Below are positions 60,441 to 64,000 of a DNA stretch of 64,000 nt, in pieces. A program made the translations under genes and the position numbers. The stretch covers positions 216,660-280,659 of the forward strand of contig NZ_AZWQ01000010.1 of the NCBI RefSeq assembly GCF_000514815.1. The letters run 5' to 3'. The number at the start of each line of letters is the position of its first letter. Within the stretch, counting starts at the first letter, position 1. The notes under the pieces were generated by a model. That model saw only the letters and a list, made by a program, of their open reading frames with translations, had not been told where the DNA came from and ran no database searches. The stretch comes from Salinispora fenicalii. GTDB lineage: Bacteria; Actinomycetota; Actinomycetes; Mycobacteriales; Micromonosporaceae.

Positions 60441-61604
60441 ATGGAATTGTTGTACGGGCCGATCCGAAACTATGCCTGGGGCTCTCGCTCGGCGATCGCC
60501 ACCCTTCAGGGGCGACCTTCGCCGAGTCCGGAGCCGGAGGCGGAGCTGTGGTTGGGCGCGCATCCGGGCGCACCGGCCAGCGTGGACCGGGACGGGACCC
60601 GGGTCAGTCTGGTCGAGTTGTTGTCGGCCGAGCCGGGGCACTGGCTGGGCCAGCAGGTCGTTGATCGGTTTGGCGTTCGGCTGCCGTTCCTGCTCAAGGT
60701 CCTCGCCGCCGATGCGCCACTCAGTCTTCAGGCCCATCCCGATCCGGAGCAGGCCCGCGTCGGCCACGCCGCCGACGCGGCGCGGGAGGCGGGGCAGCGC
60801 AACTACGTTGACCCGTTCCACAAGCCGGAGCTGCTGGTGGCGCTGACGCCGATGGAGGCGCTTTGCGGGTTCCGTGATCCGGCGGAGTCCGCGGAGGTGC
60901 TTGCCGCCTTCGGCGTACCGGCGCTGGAGCCGGTGGTGGCCGCCTTGCGGACCGGAGCCGCGGGTCTCGCCGACGCGGTACGTCTGCTGCTGACCTTCCC
61001 CACCGATCAGCGCGCCGGACTGGTGGCGGCGGTGGCGTCGGCGGCGGTGGATAGTCCGGACGCGCGGCTGGCCCGGTCGCTCGCCGACAGCTACCCGGGC
61101 GATCCCGGTGTGCTGGTGGCGCTGCTGCTCAACTGGGTGCGGATCGCGCCGGGGGAGGCGATCTGGATGCCGGCCGGGAACCTGCACGCATACCTGCGCG
61201 GAACCGGCGTGGAGATCATGGCGGCGAGCGACAATGTGCTGCGCGGGGGGTTGACGCCGAAGCGGATTGACGTCGACGAGCTGTTGCGGGTGCTGCGGTT
61301 CGAGGTGTTGGACGATCCGGTGGTGCGTCCGGTGCCGGTCGCGCCGGGGGTGGTCTGCTGGCCGGTGCCGGTGGACGACTTCGCGTTGTACCAGGTCCAG
61401 GTGGACTCGGATCGGGCGGAGGTGACGGTGCCGCTGGTGGGGCCGCGGGTGGTGCTCTGCAGCGCCGGTGCCCTCACCGTGGACGACGGCGCCGGGTCGG
61501 TGGAGCTGGGGCCGGGGCAGGCCGCGGTGAGCCCGGCTGCCGCCGGCGAGTTGCGGATCGCAGGTACCGGCGAGGCGTACGTGGCGAGCGCTGGGCTGCG
61601 TTGA
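60441..61604 (+). CDS. manA: mannose-6-phosphate isomerase, class I
   Basis: Zinc enzyme interconverting fructose-6-phosphate and mannose-6-phosphate, entry to the GDP-mannose pathway. 387 residues. Metal motifs: QAHPD (about 97-101), HKPELLVAL (about 127-135) and the C-terminal NLHAYLRGTGVEIMAASDNVLRGG (about 245-268) with the catalytic arginine. ATG at 60441. Last gene of the manB-to-manA run; 274 bp separate it from ahcY. Confidence 0.95.
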   Translation: MELLYGPIRNYAWGSRSAIATLQGRPSPSPEPEAELWLGAHPGAPASVDRDGTRVSLVELLSAEPGHWLGQQVVDRFGVRLPFLLKVLAADAPLSLQAHPDPEQARVGHAADAAREAGQRNYVDPFHKPELLVALTPMEALCGFRDPAESAEVLAAFGVPALEPVVAALRTGAAGLADAVRLLLTFPTDQRAGLVAAVASAAVDSPDARLARSLADSYPGDPGVLVALLLNWVRIAPGEAIWMPAGNLHAYLRGTGVEIMAASDNVLRGGLTPKRIDVDELLRVLRFEVLDDPVVRPVPVAPGVVCWPVPVDDFALYQVQVDSDRAEVTVPLVGPRVVLCSAGALTVDDGAGSVELGPGQAAVSPAAAGELRIAGTGEAYVASAGLR

Positions 61605-61780
61605 GCCGCACGACGGGCAACTGTATGTCCGACTTTTCCGGAATAGCTTGACTCGCCCGGATAGCAGTGTGACCCTTTAGGCACACAGCGTTGTCGCGAC
61701 GACGGTCTCGGGGGCGTGTGGGGAACCAAACCGGGGGGATGTGCGGGGCGGTCGGACCAGGGACGGAGCTTTCGTTTCGG

Positions 61781-61824
61781 GGTCGACCGCCTCGTGCGCT
61801 GTCCAGGGAGGGGCGCGGTCGACC
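61781..61824. promoter_or_regulatory. inverted repeat in the ahcY leader
   Basis: GGTCGACCGC (61781-61790) and GCGGTCGACC (61815-61824) are perfect reverse complements with a 24-bp spacer, 55-98 bp before the ahcY start. This could be a stem in the mRNA or a paired operator. It does not match SAM or S-adenosylhomocysteine riboswitch consensus as far as I can read. Confidence 0.35.
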
Positions 61825-61878
61825 GGTACGCGCGCGTAAGGTGTTTATCGCGCTGCACATCGTCGACAGGAGTACTTC

Positions 61879-63369
61879 ATGACCAGCACCCTTCCGGCGT
61901 CCGCCAGCGGGACGTCCCAGCCCACCACCGTCTCCGACGGTGACTACAAGGTTGCGGACCTGTCGCTTGCTGAGTTTGGGCGCAAGGAGATTCGGCTCGC
62001 GGAGCATGAGATGCCGGGCCTGATGGCGCTTCGGCAGGAGTTTGGGCAGTCGCGGCCGTTGGCTGGTGCGCGGATTTCGGGTTCCCTGCACATGACCGTG
62101 CAGACGGCCGTGTTGATCGAGACGTTGGTGGCGTTGGGGGCGCGGGTCCGCTGGGCGTCGTGCAACATCTTCTCCACCCAGGACCATGCCGCTGCCGCCG
62201 TGGTGGTGGGTCCGGAGGGCTCCCTGGAGGCGCCGGCGGGAGTGCCGGTATTCGCCTGGAAGGGCGAGTCGCTGGAGGAGTACTGGTGGTGCACTGAGCA
62301 GGCGTTGACGTGGCCGGGTGACGAGGGTCCGAACATGATCCTCGACGACGGTGGCGACGCCACGTTGCTGGTGCACAAGGGCGTCGAGTTCGAGCGGGCC
62401 GGTGCGGTGCCGGCAGCGGGCGCCGGTGACAGCGAAGAATTCACCATGGTTCTTGACCTGCTGCGTCGGTCGCTGGAGCGCGACAGCGGAAAGTGGACCC
62501 GGTTGGCGGACGGCATCCGTGGCGTGACGGAGGAGACGACCACGGGTGTGCATCGCTTGTATGAGATGCACCGGGCGGGGTCGTTGCTGTTCCCGGCGAT
62601 CAATGTTAATGATGCGGTAACAAAGAGCAAGTTCGACAACCGGTATGGGTGTCGGCATTCGTTGGTCGATGGGATTAACCGAGCTACCGATGTGTTGATC
62701 GGTGGCAAGGTCGCGGTGGTAATTGGCTACGGCGACGTGGGCAAGGGGTGCGCGGAATCGCTGCGTGGCCAGGGGGCCCGCGTGGTGGTGGCCGAGATCG
62801 ACCCGATCTGTGCGCTCCAGGCGGCGATGGACGGCTACCAGGTCGCCACGGTGGAAGACGTGGTGGAGACCGCCGACATCTTCATCACGGCGACCGGTTG
62901 CTTCGATGTGATTACCAACGAGCACATGGCGCGGATGAAGCACCAGGCGATCGTGGGTAACATCGGGCACTTCGATAATGAGATCGACATGGCGGGGCTG
63001 GCGCGTCGCACCGATGTGACGCGGGAGAACGTCAAGCCGCAGGTGGATGTGTGGCGGTTCGATGACGGGCACGCAGTGATTGTGCTCTCGGAGGGACGGC
63101 TGCTGAACCTGGGCAACGCGACCGGCCACCCGTCGTTCGTGATGTCCAACAGCTTCGCCGACCAGACGATCGCGCAGATCGAGCTGTTCACGAAGACCGA
63201 CGAGTACCCGACGGGCGTGTACGTGCTGCCGAAGCACCTGGACGAGAAGGTCGCGCGGCTGCACCTGGACGCCTTGGGCGCGCGGCTGTCAACGCTGACG
63301 AAGGAGCAGGCGGCGTACCTCGGGGTGCCGCAGGAGGGTCCGTTCAAGCCGGACCACTACCGCTACTGA
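61879..63369 (+). CDS. ahcY: adenosylhomocysteinase
   Basis: NAD-dependent hydrolase that splits S-adenosylhomocysteine to adenosine and homocysteine, removing the inhibitor of methyltransferases and feeding cbs/metB. 496 residues, the long form with an insert near 120-160 typical of actinobacteria and plants. The NAD motif [13 protein letters not shown] is at about 280-292, and the substrate segment [14 protein letters not shown] is near 72-85. A C-terminal KPDHYRY tail is conserved. ATG at 61879 follows AGGAG. Like mycobacterial sahH it lies near mtrA. The 274-bp leader contains a perfect inverted repeat. Confidence 0.96.
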   Translation: MTSTLPASASGTSQPTTVSDGDYKVADLSLAEFGRKEIRLAEHEMPGLMALRQEFGQSRPLAGARISGSLHMTVQTAVLIETLVALGARVRWASCNIFSTQDHAAAAVVVGPEGSLEAPAGVPVFAWKGESLEEYWWCTEQALTWPGDEGPNMILDDGGDATLLVHKGVEFERAGAVPAAGAGDSEEFTMVLDLLRRSLERDSGKWTRLADGIRGVTEETTTGVHRLYEMHRAGSLLFPAINVNDAVTKSKFDNRYGCRHSLVDGINRATDVLIGGKVAVVIGYGDVGKGCAESLRGQGARVVVAEIDPICALQAAMDGYQVATVEDVVETADIFITATGCFDVITNEHMARMKHQAIVGNIGHFDNEIDMAGLARRTDVTRENVKPQVDVWRFDDGHAVIVLSEGRLLNLGNATGHPSFVMSNSFADQTIAQIELFTKTDEYPTGVYVLPKHLDEKVARLHLDALGARLSTLTKEQAAYLGVPQEGPFKPDHYRY

Positions 63370-63402
63370 GTCGCGACGCCCAGAACGGTTAGGTGTCTCG
63401 TG

Positions 63403-63442
63403 GGCTGGCCGGCACCGCCCGACCGGGCGGTGCCAGCCAGCC
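63403..63442 (+). terminator. terminator after ahcY
   Basis: An 18-bp stem (63403-63420 with 63425-63442), one mismatch and a GACC tetraloop, 34 bp beyond the ahcY stop. Confidence 0.8.
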
Positions 63443-63628
63443 CCGGGGCGGCTGTTGCTTCACGCCGCCAGCCCGGGGTTGGTGCCGGAATCCGCGTTCG
63501 GTGCTGGCGCCGGTGGGCGTACCCAGGGATCATGGTGGCAGGCTGATCCGATCAGCTGACCGCGCGGCAGACGGTGACGTCTGGGCCGCGGGGGCGCTGG
63601 GTTACGGCGGCCGACGGCATCGGTGCCA

Positions 63629-63667
63629 GCGGACGTGGATCCCGCTACGGAGGCGGACGTGGATCCC
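63629..63667. repeat. 15-bp direct repeat upstream of mtrA
   Basis: GCGGACGTGGATCCC occurs at 63629-63643 and 63653-63667, spaced 24 bp start to start, 32-70 bp before the mtrA ATG. It is a possible regulator-binding site. Confidence 0.7.
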
Positions 63668-63698
63668 ATGACGGAGATGGGGATGGAAGATTAATCCC

Positions 63699-64000
63699 AT
63701 GAGAGCTCGGGTACTGGTGGTTGACGATGATCCCGCCCTCGCCGAGATGCTGGGCATTGTCCTGCGCAGCGAGGGCTTCCTGCCTTCGTTCGTGGCCGAC
63801 GGCGAACGTGCCTTGGCCGCGTTCCGGGAGAACCGGCCGGACATCGTGCTGCTCGACCTCATGCTGCCCGGCATGAGTGGCATCGACGTGGCCCGGTCGA
63901 TCCGTGGCGAGTCGGGCGTACCGATCGTCATGCTGACTGCCAAGAGCGACACGGTTGATGTCGTCCTGGGGCTGGAGTCCGGGGCGGACGACTACGTGGT
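63699..64000 (+). CDS. mtrA: response regulator MtrA (partial, cut by the window end)
   Basis: N-terminal 100 residues of an OmpR-type response regulator; the DNA-binding domain lies beyond the window. Receiver residues are intact: the acidic pair D10/D11 (VVDDDP), phospho-acceptor D53 (IVLLDLML), T80 and K82 (MLTAK). The segment SGVPIVMLTAKSDTVDVVLGLESGADDY is nearly identical to mycobacterial MtrA, and ahcY/sahH is the expected neighbour. MtrA with sensor MtrB controls cell-cycle, envelope and osmotic genes. The ATG at 63699 starts the homology; its ribosome site is a weak GGAAGA. Confidence 0.9.
   Translation, partial: MRARVLVVDDDPALAEMLGIVLRSEGFLPSFVADGERALAAFRENRPDIVLLDLMLPGMSGIDVARSIRGESGVPIVMLTAKSDTVDVVLGLESGADDYV

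Larger units (their letters stand above)
63370..63698 (+). other. 329-bp gap between ahcY and mtrA
   Basis: Holds the ahcY terminator (63403-63442) and a 15-bp direct repeat close to mtrA. No coding frame is supported. Confidence 0.6.

Noticed and set aside
61605..61878. SAM or S-adenosylhomocysteine riboswitch before ahcY
   Set aside because: I could not identify conserved motifs of a known class; only an inverted repeat is visible.
1..64000. tRNA or rRNA genes and insertion sequences
   Set aside because: No cloverleaf with a T-loop, no rRNA segment and no transposase or integrase was recognised in any intergenic region.

Overview
The window is GC-rich chromosomal DNA from a high-GC actinomycete. 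Marker families point to this: a WhiB regulator, the response regulator MtrA (cut by the right edge), mycothiol S-conjugate amidase, coenzyme F420 genes (fbiA, fbiB, fbiC), DUF3499, DUF4307 and many GTG/TTG starts. Gene content fits Micromonosporaceae (Micromonospora or the marine genus Salinispora). The species is an inference. Two blocks follow gene orders I know from Mycobacterium tuberculosis: cbs-metB-greA-DUF4307-mca-small membrane protein-DUF255 (Rv1077-Rv1084) and whiB-DUF3499-manB-manA-ahcY-mtrA with fbiA/fbiB (Rv3246c-Rv3262).

Layout. 1-3.3 kb: cbs, then an rnz-GNAT pair on the minus strand with an unusually structured rnz leader. 3.3-8.2 kb: a minus-strand three-gene operon for the osmolyte N-acetylglutaminylglutamine amide (NAGGN). 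8.4-13.6 kb: msrA, a HIT protein, metB, an amidase and a threonine dehydratase. 13.7-21.1 kb: greA, DUF4307, mca, a small membrane protein, a GGDEF-EAL protein and a DUF255 thioredoxin-like protein. 21.2-31.5 kb: purK-purE, a 1632-residue membrane protein, UDP-glucose dehydrogenase, an acyl-CoA dehydrogenase and a membrane protein. 31.5-39.0 kb: a thioesterase, acetoacetyl-CoA synthetase, a TIGR03089 protein, a glycosyltransferase, manC, a NUDIX protein and an unknown protein. 39.1-44.7 kb: fbiB-fbiA and fbiC. 45.5-48.8 kb: whiB, a zincin-like protein, DUF3499, an aminotransferase pseudogene and a DGPF/ECF42 sigma-factor pair. 49.3-55.2 kb: two aldehyde dehydrogenases around a GAF-type regulator, then a quinone oxidoreductase of foreign-looking composition. 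55.5-64 kb: a secreted protein, manB, a Trm112-like protein, a SIS isomerase, a CDF transporter, manA, ahcY and the start of mtrA.

How the genes work together. Sulfur and redox metabolism is represented by cbs, metB, msrA, mca and ahcY. GDP-mannose supply is covered by manA, manB and manC, with a sugar isomerase, a glycosyltransferase and ugd nearby. F420 is covered by fbiA, fbiB and fbiC, but FbiB lacks most of its C-terminal reductase domain. Most genes are ordinary housekeeping genes.

The most notable signals are non-coding. The rnz leader has a promoter with a palindromic spacer, a near-complete anti-Shine-Dalgarno complement, a 12-codon ORF and a predicted three-way RNA junction. One divergent promoter has overlapping -10 boxes that serve two leaderless genes. 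An ECF42-type promoter lies exactly at the edge of a decayed aminotransferase gene. No tRNA, rRNA, CRISPR array, transposase or biosynthetic gene cluster was recognised.
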